Shown: positions 8,652-18,648 of the stretch, piece by piece
How the letters are laid out: each line of letters begins with the position of its first letter
How positions within the stretch are numbered: position 1 is the first letter of the stretch
NCBI GenBank assembly: GCA_016125165.1
Contig: WGMH01000003.1
Location: forward strand, 496,001-560,000
Source of the DNA: Alphaproteobacteria bacterium
Lineage (GTDB): Bacteria > Pseudomonadota > Alphaproteobacteria > Micropepsales > Micropepsaceae
Reading direction: 5' to 3'
DNA: 64,000 bases
Notes under the pieces: generated by a model
The model's database searches: none
The model's input: only the letters and a program-made list of their open reading frames with translations
What the model was told of the DNA's origin: nothing
Made by a program: the position numbers and the translations under genes

Positions 8652-9347
8652 ATGAGCAAAACCATAACTGCCGCACTTGCTGGTGTAGGTACGATATTGC
8701 TCGATGCTGCCCTTCAAATCAGCGACTATCACAATAGCGCAGTAGCAATTTTACTGGGATTCATTGCTCTATTATTGCTTGGCTACGCATACTGGCAGCC
8801 GTTGTCTAGATTGGTCCACCGACTTAAAGGAACGGTACCATCATTTGATCTTATGCCACTTACAGAGGTCCTCCGAACAGGAATGCGACAGATGGTTTTG
8901 CCGCCAAATCCAGAGAATATACCTGCTTGGATGCTACCAAAATTTCATAGCGACGGAGTTTTTGAAATCTGGGGACGGCGGACCGTGGGCGGAGCTTTTG
9001 AAAAGATCGAGCCCCCTTGTGGCTTTGACTGGAAAGAGGCATTTGAGCGCGGTGACAATTCCCTGACTACAGCAAAGCGCGGCATGGCGGCAATCTACTT
9101 TGACATTCATTTGGACAAAGAACGCGCTCGCGTTTGGTCTGCAGCAGACCTGCCAACACCGCCCCACGATCATGGAAAGGGAGCGGCGATCAAAGCAACA
9201 CATGTGGGAACGATCCAACTCGAAGGAGTAAACACGTCGGGATTCCACCAGGCAGTAGCTATTTGGAACGCGGGTGCCGTCAAAATAAAGGGTGGAAGTC
9301 ACGTGAATGGCCCGCCGCCACAAAATGACACCGATCTGAAAGAATGA
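8652..9347 (+). CDS. hypothetical membrane protein, AT-richer than its neighbours
   Basis: 231 residues. Two adjacent hydrophobic segments (residues ~5-23, [18 protein letters not shown], and ~30-50, [19 protein letters not shown]) form a membrane hairpin. They are followed by a soluble domain of about 180 residues containing [21 protein letters not shown] and a Pro/Gly-rich end. I used the ATG at 8652; an in-frame TTG at 8634 would add six residues. I recognise no family. Base and codon use is clearly less GC-biased than in the flanking genes, which with the interrupted xseA-purD neighbourhood suggests acquired DNA. Function is unknown. Confidence 0.6.
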   Translation: MSKTITAALAGVGTILLDAALQISDYHNSAVAILLGFIALLLLGYAYWQPLSRLVHRLKGTVPSFDLMPLTEVLRTGMRQMVLPPNPENIPAWMLPKFHSDGVFEIWGRRTVGGAFEKIEPPCGFDWKEAFERGDNSLTTAKRGMAAIYFDIHLDKERARVWSAADLPTPPHDHGKGAAIKATHVGTIQLEGVNTSGFHQAVAIWNAGAVKIKGGSHVNGPPPQNDTDLKE

Positions 9348-9387
9348 ATCAACGGCATATAGTCATCGGCGAAAGGGCCGCATCGAC

Positions 9388-10656
9388 ATGAAGGTGCTTC
9401 TCATCGGCTCGGGCGGGCGCGAACACGCTTTGGCGTGGGCGCTTTCGGCCAGCCCGCTTCTGACCAAGCTTTATTGCGCGCCCGGCAATGCCGGCATCGC
9501 CGAAGTGGCCGAATGCGTGCCCATCGGCGCGATGGATTTCGACGCGCTCGTCGCTTTCGCGCAGGAAAAGAAGATCGAATTCGTGGTGATCGCACCGGAC
9601 AATCCGCTGGTGGGCGGCTTGTGGGACCGCTTCGAGGCGGTGGGCATTCGCGCGAGCGGGCCGAGCATGGCGGGCGCGATCCTGGAAGGCTCCAAGGGCT
9701 TCGTGAAAGACCTGTGCGAAGAGATCGGAATCCCCACCGCCGCCTATAAGCGGTTCAAGGATGCGGCATCGGCGAAAGCGTTTGCCGATACGCTGGGATT
9801 GCCCGTCGTCATCAAGGCGGACGGGCTGGCGCTCGGCAAGGGCGTGATCATTGCCGAAACGAAAGCCGACGCGGGCAAAGCCATCGACTTCATGTTCGAA
9901 GGCGGCTTCGGCGAAAGCGGCAGCGAAGTGGTGGTGGAAGAATTCATGGAAGGCGAGGAAGCGAGCTTCTTCGCGCTCAGCGATGGCGAGAACGCCTTGC
10001 CGCTCATCGGCGCGCAGGATCACAAGCGCGCCTTCGATGGCGACAAGGGCCCGAATACCGGCGGCATGGGCGCATACTCCCCTGCCCCGGTTCTGCCGCC
10101 GCCGCAGATGCAGATTGCGATGGACCGCTTCATCAAGCCGACTGTTGCGGCCATGGCAGAACGAGGGCGCCTCTATCAGGGCGTGATGTATCTCGGCCTG
10201 ATGATGACGAAGGATGGGCCGAAGCTGGTGGAATACAATTGCCGCTTCGGCGACCCGGAATGCCAGGTGATGATGATGCGCCTGAAATCCGATCTGCTGA
10301 CCGCGCTCATCGCCACGTGCGACAGGCAATTGCATCACCTCGAACTTCGCTGGCGCGACGATGCGGCGCTGACCGTGGTGATGGCGACCAAGGGCTATCC
10401 GGGCGATTACGCCAAGGGCAGCGAAATCCGCGGGCTCGAAAAAGCGCGCGCGATGGAAGGCGTGCAAATTTTCCATGCGGGCACCGCGATGAAAGACGGC
10501 AGGCTCATCGCCAATGGCGGACGCGTGCTGAACGTGACGGCGCTCGGCAAGGACGTGGCCGAAGCCCGCGCGCGCGCCTATGCGGCGGTGGATGCGATCG
10601 ACTGGCCGGAAGGCTTCTGCCGCCGCGATATTGGCTGGCGGGCGCTGGGGCGATAA
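9388..10656 (+). CDS. purD: phosphoribosylamine--glycine ligase
   Basis: 422-residue GAR synthetase, which joins phosphoribosylamine and glycine with ATP in de novo purine synthesis. The N-terminus [19 protein letters not shown] is diagnostic. The ATP-grasp domain follows, with [29 protein letters not shown], the signature [14 protein letters not shown], and [12 protein letters not shown] near residue 285. Length is normal for the family. The ATG lies within GACATGAAGG, with a modest ribosome-binding site (GAAAGGG) upstream. Cytosolic, and apparently monocistronic here. Confidence 0.97.
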   Translation: MKVLLIGSGGREHALAWALSASPLLTKLYCAPGNAGIAEVAECVPIGAMDFDALVAFAQEKKIEFVVIAPDNPLVGGLWDRFEAVGIRASGPSMAGAILEGSKGFVKDLCEEIGIPTAAYKRFKDAASAKAFADTLGLPVVIKADGLALGKGVIIAETKADAGKAIDFMFEGGFGESGSEVVVEEFMEGEEASFFALSDGENALPLIGAQDHKRAFDGDKGPNTGGMGAYSPAPVLPPPQMQIAMDRFIKPTVAAMAERGRLYQGVMYLGLMMTKDGPKLVEYNCRFGDPECQVMMMRLKSDLLTALIATCDRQLHHLELRWRDDAALTVVMATKGYPGDYAKGSEIRGLEKARAMEGVQIFHAGTAMKDGRLIANGGRVLNVTALGKDVAEARARAYAAVDAIDWPEGFCRRDIGWRALGR

Positions 10657-10770
10657 AGCGGAAAAGCGCATTCCCGTTAGGGAAAGCAAGGGCTTATGCA
10701 CCTTGCCCTTCGGCGTGCGAGCGTCCAAAAATGCGGGCAAAGACATACCGCTTTCAGGGAGCACGGGCCG

Positions 10771-11871
10771 ATGGCTAACGCCTCAACACCAGCTGAAGAC
10801 CGCCAGGAGATGTTCTCCGGCACGCAGGAGGTGCGCGAAGCCCACCGCTTCGATGTGAAGAAGCTGGAAGCCTATCTGGCCGAACGCATCGAGGGCTTCC
10901 AGACGCCGCTGGAAGTGCGCCAGTTCAAGGGTGGGCAATCGAACCCGACCTACAAACTGTTTACGCCGAACCGCAATTATGTGCTGCGCAGAAAGCCACC
11001 GGGAAAGCTGCTGCCGTCCGCGCACGCGGTGGACCGCGAATACCGCATCATCTCCGCGCTGCATCCCACCGGCTTTCCGGTGGCGAAGCCGTACCTCCTC
11101 TGCGAGGACGAGAGCGTCATCGGCACGATGTTCTATGTGATGGATTGCGTGGAGGGGCGCATCTATTGGGGGCCGCTGCTTCCGGACTGCACGCCCAAAC
11201 AGCGCGGTGAAATCTATGACGCAATGAACGAGACCTTCGCGCGGCTGCACAACCTCGATTACAAGGCGCTCGGCCTTGAGGATTACGGCAAGCCCGGCAA
11301 TTACGTGATGCGTCAGGTTTCGCGCTGGACGAAGCAATACAAGGCGTCCGAAACCGAACGCATCGACGAGATGGAAAAGCTGATCGAGTGGCTGCCGCAG
11401 CATCTGCCGACCGATGCGCGTGATTCCATCGTTCACGGCGACTATCGCCTCGACAATATGGTGCTGCACCCGACAGAGCCGAAAGTGATCGCGGTGCTGG
11501 ACTGGGAACTTTGCACCATCGGCGATCCGATGGCGGATTTCGCCTATCACCTGATGCAGTGGCAGATGCCCGGCAACGCTGGCACCAGCAGTGGCACCCT
11601 GATGGGATCCGATCTGAAGGCGCTGGGGATTCCGGATGCGGAGACCTACACCCGCATGTATTGCGCGCGCACGGGCCGCAGCGAAGCGCCGAACATGGAC
11701 TATTACGCCGCCTACAATTTCTTCCGCCTTGCAGGCATCCTGCAGGGCATTGTGGGGCGCGTGCGCGACGGCACCGCTGCCAGCGCCCATGCCGCGCAGA
11801 ACGCATCGGGCGTGCGCCCGCTGGCCGAACGGGGCTGGTATTTCGCCAAGCGCGCCGGAGCGCCGGGCTGA
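10771..11871 (+). CDS. phosphotransferase family protein (ACAD10/11 N-domain-like)
   Basis: 366-residue APH-fold kinase-like protein. It has the glycine-rich LEVRQFKGGQSNPTYKL segment, a catalytic loop HGDYRLDNM near residue 229, and the metal loop VLDWELCTIGDP. The pattern matches the phosphotransferase domain that in eukaryotic ACAD10/ACAD11 is fused to an acyl-CoA dehydrogenase and phosphorylates 4-hydroxyacyl-CoA. A matching acyl-CoA dehydrogenase lies 1.7 kb away on the other strand (13562-14791). I chose the ATG at 10771 because upstream residues are not family-like. The substrate is inferred, not shown. Confidence 0.87.
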   Translation: MANASTPAEDRQEMFSGTQEVREAHRFDVKKLEAYLAERIEGFQTPLEVRQFKGGQSNPTYKLFTPNRNYVLRRKPPGKLLPSAHAVDREYRIISALHPTGFPVAKPYLLCEDESVIGTMFYVMDCVEGRIYWGPLLPDCTPKQRGEIYDAMNETFARLHNLDYKALGLEDYGKPGNYVMRQVSRWTKQYKASETERIDEMEKLIEWLPQHLPTDARDSIVHGDYRLDNMVLHPTEPKVIAVLDWELCTIGDPMADFAYHLMQWQMPGNAGTSSGTLMGSDLKALGIPDAETYTRMYCARTGRSEAPNMDYYAAYNFFRLAGILQGIVGRVRDGTAASAHAAQNASGVRPLAERGWYFAKRAGAPG

Positions 11872-11951
11872 TAAAGCCTTCCCGAACGGAAAGCGTTGAT
11901 TAACCCGCGGCGGACTAGGATTTCGGTTCGGTCCGTCTCGGGGAGGAGCGA

Positions 11952-13499
11952 GTGCCGCCAGACAATCGCGCGCCTGCGCCCCTCACGGCTGAAGAGGAGC
12001 TGCGCAGCGAACGCTTTCAGTTCGCTTTGGCCGAGCGCGCCGCGCGCTTCGGCTATTGGCGCTCATGGCTGACAGATGGCCGGCTCACCTGGTCGCCGGG
12101 CATGTACGAGATCCTGGGTGTCGATCCCAAGGAAAAGCCCGACAACAAGTGGCTGCTTTCGCAGATCGTGGAGGAAGACGTTCAGTTCCTGCTGGACCGC
12201 ATCAACACCGCGATCAAGACGCGCTCCGGATTCTATTATCGCTCACGCGCGCGCTTTGCCGACGCAAAAGCCCAGATCGTCGACACGCATGGTGAAGTCG
12301 AGGTCGGTCCCGATGGAAGGGTGGTTTCGGTCATCGGCGTCTGTCACGACGTGACCCAGCAGGTGCGTGCGGAGGAAGAACGGGAAAAGGCCGAACGCAT
12401 CTACCGCCTGATGACCGAAGAAGCCTCGGACATCATCGCGCTTTATGGCACCTCGGGCCGCATCACATTTGTTTCCAACGCCTTGCAACGCACGCTGGGT
12501 CTGACGATCGAGGATGTTGAGGACGGAAAATTCCTGAACCATGTGCACCCCGCCGATATCGAGGAAGCACACAAGATCAGCCGCAATCAGCAGGATGGAT
12601 CATCGAACACAGCCTGCTTCCGCATGCGCCACCGCGATGGTCATTACGTCTGGATCGAATGCACCGTGCGGCCGGTACATGGCGAAGACGGCATGACACG
12701 CCATGTCATCAGCGTCGCGCGCGATGTTTCGGAACGAAAGGCCCAGGAACTGTTCCTACGCGAGGAACGCGAGCGGGCTGAGGCGGCGAACCGCGCCAAG
12801 TCCACCTTTCTGGCCAATATGAGCCACGAACTGCGCACGCCGCTGAATGCTATCATCGGATTTTCCGACATCATGCATGAAGAGGTTCTGGGCCCCATCG
12901 GCAACCCGCGCTATCACGAATACGCATCGCTGATCCGGCAATCGGGCCAGCTTCTGCTCGACCTGATCTCCGACATCCTCGACATGGCGAAGATCGAAGC
13001 GGGCAAAATGGACATGTTCTTCGAGGACGTGAACCTTTGCATGGTGGCTGCGGAGTGCACCAAGCTGCTCGGCGAGCGCGCCCAGCAAAAAGGCGTCAAT
13101 CTGACGGCGAGCGCACTGAAGCATCCGATCACCATCGAAGCGGACCGTCGCGCGATGGTGCAAATGGTGCTGAACCTCGTGTCCAACGCCATCAAGTTTA
13201 CGCCGCCGGGCGGCGACATCGTGCTGAGCGCAGAGCACACAGGCGATCACATCCTGCTGCGCGTCCGCGACACCGGCATTGGCATCGCAGAAGAAGACCT
13301 TCCCCGCCTTGGCAAGGCCTTCGAGCAGGTCAGCGCCGATCCGGCTCTGGCCAAGGGCGGCACGGGCCTTGGGCTGGCGCTGGTGAATGCCCTCGCCGCC
13401 AGACATGGCGGCACGATGCAGATTGAAAGCGAGCTGGGCACGGGGACAACTGTTACGCTGCGCCTGCCCGTGCGGCAGGCAGCGAAGGCTGCGGCTTAA
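11952..13499 (+). CDS. PAS-domain sensor histidine kinase, cytosolic
   Basis: 515 residues with a GTG start behind a strong GGGGAGGAG ribosome-binding site. No membrane segment is visible. Two PAS/PAC modules occupy roughly residues 30-135 and 150-270. The HisKA helix carries the phospho-acceptor His292 in MSHELRTPLN. The ATPase domain has the N-box NLVSNAIKFTPPGG, G1 DTGIGIAEEDL and G2 GGTGLGLALVNAL. No response regulator is adjacent, so its partner is unknown. It lies between the phosphotransferase and the convergent acyl-CoA dehydrogenase and ends at a hairpin terminator. Confidence 0.92.
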   Translation: MPPDNRAPAPLTAEEELRSERFQFALAERAARFGYWRSWLTDGRLTWSPGMYEILGVDPKEKPDNKWLLSQIVEEDVQFLLDRINTAIKTRSGFYYRSRARFADAKAQIVDTHGEVEVGPDGRVVSVIGVCHDVTQQVRAEEEREKAERIYRLMTEEASDIIALYGTSGRITFVSNALQRTLGLTIEDVEDGKFLNHVHPADIEEAHKISRNQQDGSSNTACFRMRHRDGHYVWIECTVRPVHGEDGMTRHVISVARDVSERKAQELFLREERERAEAANRAKSTFLANMSHELRTPLNAIIGFSDIMHEEVLGPIGNPRYHEYASLIRQSGQLLLDLISDILDMAKIEAGKMDMFFEDVNLCMVAAECTKLLGERAQQKGVNLTASALKHPITIEADRRAMVQMVLNLVSNAIKFTPPGGDIVLSAEHTGDHILLRVRDTGIGIAEEDLPRLGKAFEQVSADPALAKGGTGLGLALVNALAARHGGTMQIESELGTGTTVTLRLPVRQAAKAAA

Positions 13500-13506
13500 A
13501 CTGAAA

Positions 13507-13538
13507 CGGCGGCCCGAAGGCCGCCGCTCCATTTTTCT
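13507..13538 (+). terminator. intrinsic terminator after the histidine kinase gene
   Basis: A perfect 8-bp stem (CGGCGGCC at 13507-13514, GGCCGCCG at 13519-13526) closes a CGAA tetraloop. A short T-run at 13532-13536 follows. It begins just after the kinase stop; the stem could also serve the convergent gene ending at 13562, though its T-tract is on + only. Confidence 0.75.
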
Positions 13539-13561
13539 TGCCGGCGTTACCCCGCAGCCGC

Positions 13562-14791
13562 CTAGCGCGGCGGACGCTGGAAGTGCTTGCCGTATTCGAG
13601 GCGCGCGATGGTGCGGCAGTGCACTTCATCCGGACCATCGGCGATGCGCAGCGTGCGCTGACCGGCATACATGCGCGCCAGACCGGAATCGGTGGTGACG
13701 CCGCCACCGCCCCAGGCCTGAATCGCGTCGTCGATGATCTTCAGCGCCATACGTGGCGCCGCGACCTTGATCTCCGCGATTTCGAGACGGGCGACCTTAT
13801 TGCCCACCTTGTCCATCATGTCGGCGGCCTTGAGCGTGAGCAGGCGGCACATGTCGATGTTGATGCGGGCTTCCGCCACGCGCTGTTCCCACACCGAATG
13901 CTCCGCGATGCGCTTGCCGAACGCCACGCGTTCATGCAGGCGCTTGACCATGATTTCGAGCGCGCGCTCGGCGGCGCCGATAGTGCGCATGCAGTGATGG
14001 ATGCGGCCCGGCCCGAGGCGGCCCTGCGCAATTTCAAAGCCGCGGCCTTCACCAAGGATCATGTTTTCGAGCGGAACCTTCACGTCTTTCAATTCGACTT
14101 CGGCGTGGCCATGCGGCGCATCGTCATAGCCGAACACGGGCAGCATGCGCTTCACAGTGACACCCGGCATGTCGCGCTCGACAAGAATCTGCGACTGCTG
14201 GCTGTGACGGTCGCCATCTTCGCTGTTCTTGCCCATCACGATCATCACCTTGCAGCGCGGATCGCCAACGCCCGACGACCACCATTTGGTGCCGTTGACG
14301 AGGTAGTGGTCGCTCTTGCGTTCGATACGGGTGGCGATGTTGGTGGCATCCGATGAAGCAACCGCCGGTTCCGTCATCAGGAACGCCGAACGGATTTCAC
14401 CGGCGAGCAGCGGCTTCAGCCACTTGTCCTGCTGATAGGGCGAACCGTAACGCTCCAGCACTTCCATGTTGCCGGTATCGGGCGCGGAACAGTTGAACAC
14501 CTCGGACGCGAAGCCAACGCGGCCCATCATTTCGGCGAGCGGCGCATATTCGAGATTGGTGAGGCCTGCACCGTGATCGCTTTCATTGAGGAAGAAGTTC
14601 CAGAGGTTCTCGGCCCGGGCTTTCTTCTTCAATTCTTCCACCACGGGAACGACGATCCACGGATCGCCCTTCTTGCGTGCTTCGTCCATCTGCGCGGTAT
14701 AGGTGGCCTCGGCAGGGTAGATGTGGCGATCCATGAAATCGCCGACCTTTTTCATCCATTCCTTCTGCTTGGGCGAATAATCAAAATCCAT
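13562..14791 (-). CDS. acyl-CoA dehydrogenase family protein (ACAD10/11 type)
   Basis: 409-residue flavoprotein that oxidises acyl-CoA at C2-C3. It opens with [12 protein letters not shown] and has [22 protein letters not shown] (FAD/substrate binding), [31 protein letters not shown], the [21 protein letters not shown] helix and a C-terminal [20 protein letters not shown]. These blocks resemble the acyl-CoA dehydrogenase domain of ACAD11. The ATG at 14791 follows a textbook AGGAGG site; the open frame continuing further upstream is non-coding. Together with the phosphotransferase at 10771 it may form a hydroxyacyl-CoA degradation pair. Confidence 0.93.
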   Translation of the reverse strand: MDFDYSPKQKEWMKKVGDFMDRHIYPAEATYTAQMDEARKKGDPWIVVPVVEELKKKARAENLWNFFLNESDHGAGLTNLEYAPLAEMMGRVGFASEVFNCSAPDTGNMEVLERYGSPYQQDKWLKPLLAGEIRSAFLMTEPAVASSDATNIATRIERKSDHYLVNGTKWWSSGVGDPRCKVMIVMGKNSEDGDRHSQQSQILVERDMPGVTVKRMLPVFGYDDAPHGHAEVELKDVKVPLENMILGEGRGFEIAQGRLGPGRIHHCMRTIGAAERALEIMVKRLHERVAFGKRIAEHSVWEQRVAEARINIDMCRLLTLKAADMMDKVGNKVARLEIAEIKVAAPRMALKIIDDAIQAWGGGGVTTDSGLARMYAGQRTLRIADGPDEVHCRTIARLEYGKHFQRPPR

Positions 14792-14950
14792 GTGTTTCCT
14801 CCTTGCGGAGCCGCCAGGCCCCGCGATTTCCGATAGCGATGGGCAGACTTTAGGGGGGTGCCGAAGCCTTAACCAGACCCGTCCTGACGCACCCCGAGTA
14901 CCAGCGGCCGGGATTTGACTTGGCCACCGGGCCACGGCAATCAGCCGCCC

Positions 14951-15571
14951 ATGCTGCTGGGATTCGGGATTTTTCTGCTCGTCGCGGGCGTGGCGGCGTT
15001 CGCCATCGACCGGCGGGCGGCGCATTTCTTCTATGACCGGGTGAACCGGGTCTGGCAGAAGCGCATCCATCGCACGACCGATTGGGCCAAGGGAGGCCAC
15101 TGGCTGACCATTACGCTGGTTTCACTGGCGGGCGTCTGGCTGACCCGGACCTTCTGGGGTCCCAGCACACCGGGATCGGCGGTGGAAACCGTGGCGTTGG
15201 CCTTTCTGGCCAGCCTGGCGGTGGGCAGCGCCATCCTTCACACCCTCAAAATCCTGCTCGGCCGCCGGCGCCCCCGTGATGAACTGGAACTGGGCTTTTA
15301 CGGTTTTTCGCCCTTCGCATTTCTTTTTGAGCGGGACTCCTTCCCATCCGGCCATGCGCTCACCATCTTCTGCGTGGCGGTGGTGGCATGCGGGGTTTGG
15401 CCGGTGCTGTCGCCCCTCTGGATCGCAATCGCAATCTACCTTTCGATGACCCGCGCCCTGCTTCACGCCCACTTCGTCAGTGATGTTCTGATTGGAGCCG
15501 GGATCGGCATCATCGTGACGCGCGAGATCATCGCCGCGTACTTCCCCACTCTCATGCAAGGCTGGTTCTGA
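14951..15571 (+). CDS. PAP2-superfamily membrane phosphatase
   Basis: 206 residues with about five hydrophobic segments. The PAP2 signature is complete: [11 protein letters not shown] (C1), PSGHAL (C2) and [18 protein letters not shown] (C3). Such enzymes remove phosphate from lipid phosphates such as undecaprenyl pyrophosphate or phosphatidate, or from lipid A, at the outer face of the inner membrane; which substrate applies here is unclear. I used the ATG at 14951, while an in-frame TTG at 14915 is possible. The stop overlaps the TerC start (TGATG), so the two are coupled. Confidence 0.88.
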   Translation: MLLGFGIFLLVAGVAAFAIDRRAAHFFYDRVNRVWQKRIHRTTDWAKGGHWLTITLVSLAGVWLTRTFWGPSTPGSAVETVALAFLASLAVGSAILHTLKILLGRRRPRDELELGFYGFSPFAFLFERDSFPSGHALTIFCVAVVACGVWPVLSPLWIAIAIYLSMTRALLHAHFVSDVLIGAGIGIIVTREIIAAYFPTLMQGWF

Positions 15572-16317
15572 TGCTTGAGTTGTTGCTCGATCCCAATGCG
15601 TGGATCAGCCTTATCACGCTCACGGTGCTGGAAATCGTTCTGGGCATCGACAACATCATTTTCCTTTCCATCGCCTCCTCCCGCCTGCCAGAGGCTCGCC
15701 GCGCCAGCGCCCGCCGCATCGGTCTGCTGCTGGCGCTGCTGATGCGCGTGGCGCTGCTCAGCGCCATCGCTTTCATCATCGCGCTGCAGGAACCGGTCGT
15801 CACGCTGTTCGGCTTTGCACTCTCCTGGCACGACATCATCCTCGGCGCCGGTGGCCTGTTCCTGCTGACGAAGGGGACGCGCGAAATTCACGACATGGTG
15901 GAAGGCCTCGATCACGAAAGCGACGGCAAGCGCGTTTCGTTTGCAGGCGTGATCTTTCAGATCGTTCTGTTCGACATCGTGTTTTCCATCGACTCCGTCA
16001 TCACCGCCGTCGGCATGGCAGAACATCTGCCGGTGATGATTGCCGCGGTGGTGATCGCCATCCTGGTGATGCTGGTGGCGGCTGAGACGGTTTCGGAATT
16101 CGTGCAGGCACACCCGACCGTAAAGATGCTGGCCCTGAGCTTCCTGCTGCTGATTGGCATGGCTCTGATGGCCGATGCCGCGCACTTCCACATTCCGCGC
16201 GGCTATCTCTACTTCGCGGTGGCGTTCTCGGGGCTGGTGGAACTGCTCAACCAGTTTGCACACCGCAAACGCGAGAAGCGGCGCGCCGCGCGGCCCACGC
16301 CGTTCGACGCGCCCTAG
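15571..16317 (+). CDS. TerC family integral membrane protein
   Basis: 248 residues and seven or so transmembrane helices. The TerC family motif ITLTVLEIVLGIDNIIFLS at the N-terminus and its second-half counterpart QIVLFDIVFSIDSVITAVG both keep the acidic residues in the membrane thought to bind metal. It ends with a basic tail (HRKREKRRAA). TerC/YkoY-type proteins export or supply metal ions, in some bacteria manganese, to secreted enzymes. It is coupled to the PAP2 gene by TGATG. The stop lies two bases from the convergent MFS gene stop. Confidence 0.92.
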   Translation: MLELLLDPNAWISLITLTVLEIVLGIDNIIFLSIASSRLPEARRASARRIGLLLALLMRVALLSAIAFIIALQEPVVTLFGFALSWHDIILGAGGLFLLTKGTREIHDMVEGLDHESDGKRVSFAGVIFQIVLFDIVFSIDSVITAVGMAEHLPVMIAAVVIAILVMLVAAETVSEFVQAHPTVKMLALSFLLLIGMALMADAAHFHIPRGYLYFAVAFSGLVELLNQFAHRKREKRRAARPTPFDAP

Positions 16318-16319
16318 AG

Positions 16320-17819
16320 TCAGCCGTTCTTCGGTTCGTCCGATTCATCGCCAGGCGGATCGAGCGGATCATCCGATGGCGTCGGTACCGTTGTCGTTGC
16401 TTCGGCATAGACGCCGCTGGCCGCAAGGATAGACGATTCGAGATGTTCCCCCGCCTTGCTCTCGCGGCGCCGGCGCTCGATCTCCTCGCGCAGTTCCCGA
16501 TGCTCGCGCTCACCGATGGGGTAGCCTCTCACCAGCACGAAACAGGTGAGTGCGAACAGCACCGGCAACGCGATATAGAAGATGCGCAGATTTTCGGCGG
16601 TGGACGCATCGATTGCCGCCGCCTTCGGATCAAAGCCAATAACCGCCAGAAGCGGCAGGCCCAGCGCAGGCAGCGCAATTCCCAGCTTCGATGTGAGCGC
16701 GAGGAATGAATACATCAGGCCCGCGCGTTCGGTGTTGTTGGTGGCGGAGTCCGCGTCGGCGACATCAGCCATCATGGAGCGGATGAGGAAGGCCGGTGCG
16801 CCATAGGTTGCGCCCGACAGCGCGAGCGCGATGCCAACGGCCACCGTGTCGCCTGCCGGAATGAACAGAAGGATCGGCGCAACGCACAGGGAATAGGCAT
16901 AGGCCGCCATCAGGGCACGATGCTTGCCGATGCGGCGGGACAGCGCGATCCATATGGGAATACAAAGCACGCCGGTAAGGAAGTAGATCAGCAGCAGCGT
17001 GTTCGAGGCATGCGGCACCGCGAGCGCCGCCCCCGTGAAATAGAAAAACAGCAGCCCGCGAAGCCCCTGATTCATCGACTCCACAAGGTCCACAAGAATG
17101 ACGCGGCGCATGGCGCCATTGCTGAGAACGAATTTGAGCGTGGGGAAGAAACCCGCGCGCGTTTTCAGCTTCACTTCAGGTTCCGGTACGCCAAAAACGC
17201 ACCAGTAAGCAGTGGGGATCAGCGTGACGACCGCAAAAGCCGCCATCGCCATGATCTGAACGCCATGATCGTGAACGCCCGTCCATTCCAGAATGGCGGG
17301 CAGGAACAGAACGCCGACCATGCCAGCAACCGTGGAGGCCTGCGAAAAGCCATAGACGCGGCTGCGTTCATGATACTCGCCGGAAAGCTCCGAACCCCAT
17401 GACAGATGCGGGATCACCGTCATCGACCAGCCGAGATACATCACGAAAAGCCAGAAGCTGAGATGATAAACCGACACCGGGCCACCGGGCACGAACACCA
17501 TCCACAATCCAAGAGCGAGCAATGGCGTGCCGAGCGCCATCATGGGGCGGCGTCTGCCCCATTTCGTTCGCAACTGATCGCTGACATAGCCCGCAATCGG
17601 ATCGATGAAGACATCGAGCAGACGCATGAAGCCGAAGGCGGCGCCCGTGGCCGCCATGGTGAGACCGATTTCCTTCGACGCATAAAACTGCGGCAGGTGA
17701 ACCACCAACGGCATGCCGACAGCGGCCAGCGAAAGGCTGGGCGCGACATATGCCAGGATGGTGACCCAGCTCAGACGATGGGCATCGGCGCGTGCGCGCG
17801 CATCAACAGGCGTGTGCAT
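16320..17819 (-). CDS. MFS transporter, GPH/MelB-like
   Basis: 499 residues and about 12 membrane helices. The glycoside-pentoside-hexuronide (MelB-like) subgroup is suggested by the loop YVSDQLRTKWGRRRPMM near residue 70 and PHLSWGSELSGEYHERSR near 140. The last ~70 residues form a hydrophilic tail rich in Glu/Arg and then Pro/Asp, unusual in length. I chose the ATG at 17819 after GGAGG. It lies 10 bases downstream of the GST gene, so the two are probably cotranscribed. The substrate is unknown. Confidence 0.88.
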   Translation of the reverse strand: MHTPVDARARADAHRLSWVTILAYVAPSLSLAAVGMPLVVHLPQFYASKEIGLTMAATGAAFGFMRLLDVFIDPIAGYVSDQLRTKWGRRRPMMALGTPLLALGLWMVFVPGGPVSVYHLSFWLFVMYLGWSMTVIPHLSWGSELSGEYHERSRVYGFSQASTVAGMVGVLFLPAILEWTGVHDHGVQIMAMAAFAVVTLIPTAYWCVFGVPEPEVKLKTRAGFFPTLKFVLSNGAMRRVILVDLVESMNQGLRGLLFFYFTGAALAVPHASNTLLLIYFLTGVLCIPIWIALSRRIGKHRALMAAYAYSLCVAPILLFIPAGDTVAVGIALALSGATYGAPAFLIRSMMADVADADSATNNTERAGLMYSFLALTSKLGIALPALGLPLLAVIGFDPKAAAIDASTAENLRIFYIALPVLFALTCFVLVRGYPIGEREHRELREEIERRRRESKAGEHLESSILAASGVYAEATTTVPTPSDDPLDPPGDESDEPKNG

Positions 17820-17829
17820 GTTGGCCTCC

Positions 17830-18498
17830 TCAAGCGGCGCGGAAGCGCGCGATGAAAGGATCTTCCTCGGCAATCAGCGTGGCAAAGGATGGGCGGGAAT
17901 GGATGCGCGACACATAGCGCGCGAGCCTGGGCCAGCGCGCAGCATCCACCGTTTCACCGGCATGGCGGAAATTCACGAACATGGAGCCGACGGTGATGTC
18001 AGCGATGGAAAAGGCCTCGCCGACGAGAAACTCGCGGTCGCCGATTTCCTTTTCCAGATAGTCGCAAAGCGGTGGCACTTTCTCGCTCATGGTAGTGCGA
18101 CAGGTGCCTTCGTCCGGTTCCTGCCGCAACATGCGGCGGACGATACGCGGAAAGAACAGCCCGGCGCCGAACGCCTGCGCCACCGCGGAGTCCGCGTATT
18201 CCTCGAACCACAACGCCTGTGCGCGCTGGAACGGATCGCGCGGATAGACAGCAGGCTCGGGGAATTTGTGTTCGAGATAATCGCAGATGATCGAGGAATC
18301 GGCGAGCGTATTGGGCTCGGGCAGATCGGTGTCGCGCAGAACGGGAATGCGTTTGAGGGGACTGATGGCGACAAATTCCGGCGGCGGCGTGAACGGGTTC
18401 ACGTTCTCCAGCGTGTACGCGGCCTTCTTTTCGACCAGCACCACCCGGACCTTGCGAACGAAAGGCGATACCGAGCCGCCATAAACAATCAACGCCAT
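17830..18498 (-). CDS. glutathione S-transferase family protein
   Basis: 222 residues. The N-terminal thioredoxin-like domain starts ALIVYGGSVSPFVRKVRVVL with the serine of the SPF motif in the active-site position. It continues with SPLKRIPVLRDTD (cis-Pro loop) and LADSSIICDYLEHKFP, which binds glutathione. The helical C-terminal domain carries GEAFSIADITVGSMFV, the conserved N-capping box. The ATG at 18498 follows GGGAG. It precedes the MFS gene and lies beside a second GST-fold gene. The substrate is not predictable. Confidence 0.92.
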   Translation of the reverse strand: MALIVYGGSVSPFVRKVRVVLVEKKAAYTLENVNPFTPPPEFVAISPLKRIPVLRDTDLPEPNTLADSSIICDYLEHKFPEPAVYPRDPFQRAQALWFEEYADSAVAQAFGAGLFFPRIVRRMLRQEPDEGTCRTTMSEKVPPLCDYLEKEIGDREFLVGEAFSIADITVGSMFVNFRHAGETVDAARWPRLARYVSRIHSRPSFATLIAEEDPFIARFRAA

Positions 18499-18648
18499 GC
18501 ATGTCTCCCTGTGCGCGGATCATATGTCCGCTTTGGGTGACAGCCTGTCAGATGGCGGGGTGGGGAACAAGCAAAAGCGGTGCGCCAGCACGCATGGCCC
18601 GCCAAGCCATGCGTCCAGCGCATTGTAACAATCGGCCGATCCTGTGGA

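Noticed and set aside
9349..10764. 471-codon open frame antisense to purD
   Set aside because: It is the GC-driven shadow of purD: no ribosome-binding site, Arg/His/Ala-rich composition and no family pattern. Similar long antisense frames occur opposite most genes here, for example 28670-30262 and 253-1191.
10657..10770. Hairpin AAGGGC...GCCCTT after purD as a terminator
   Set aside because: The stem is 6 bp with an 11-base loop and no T-run follows; too weak to report.
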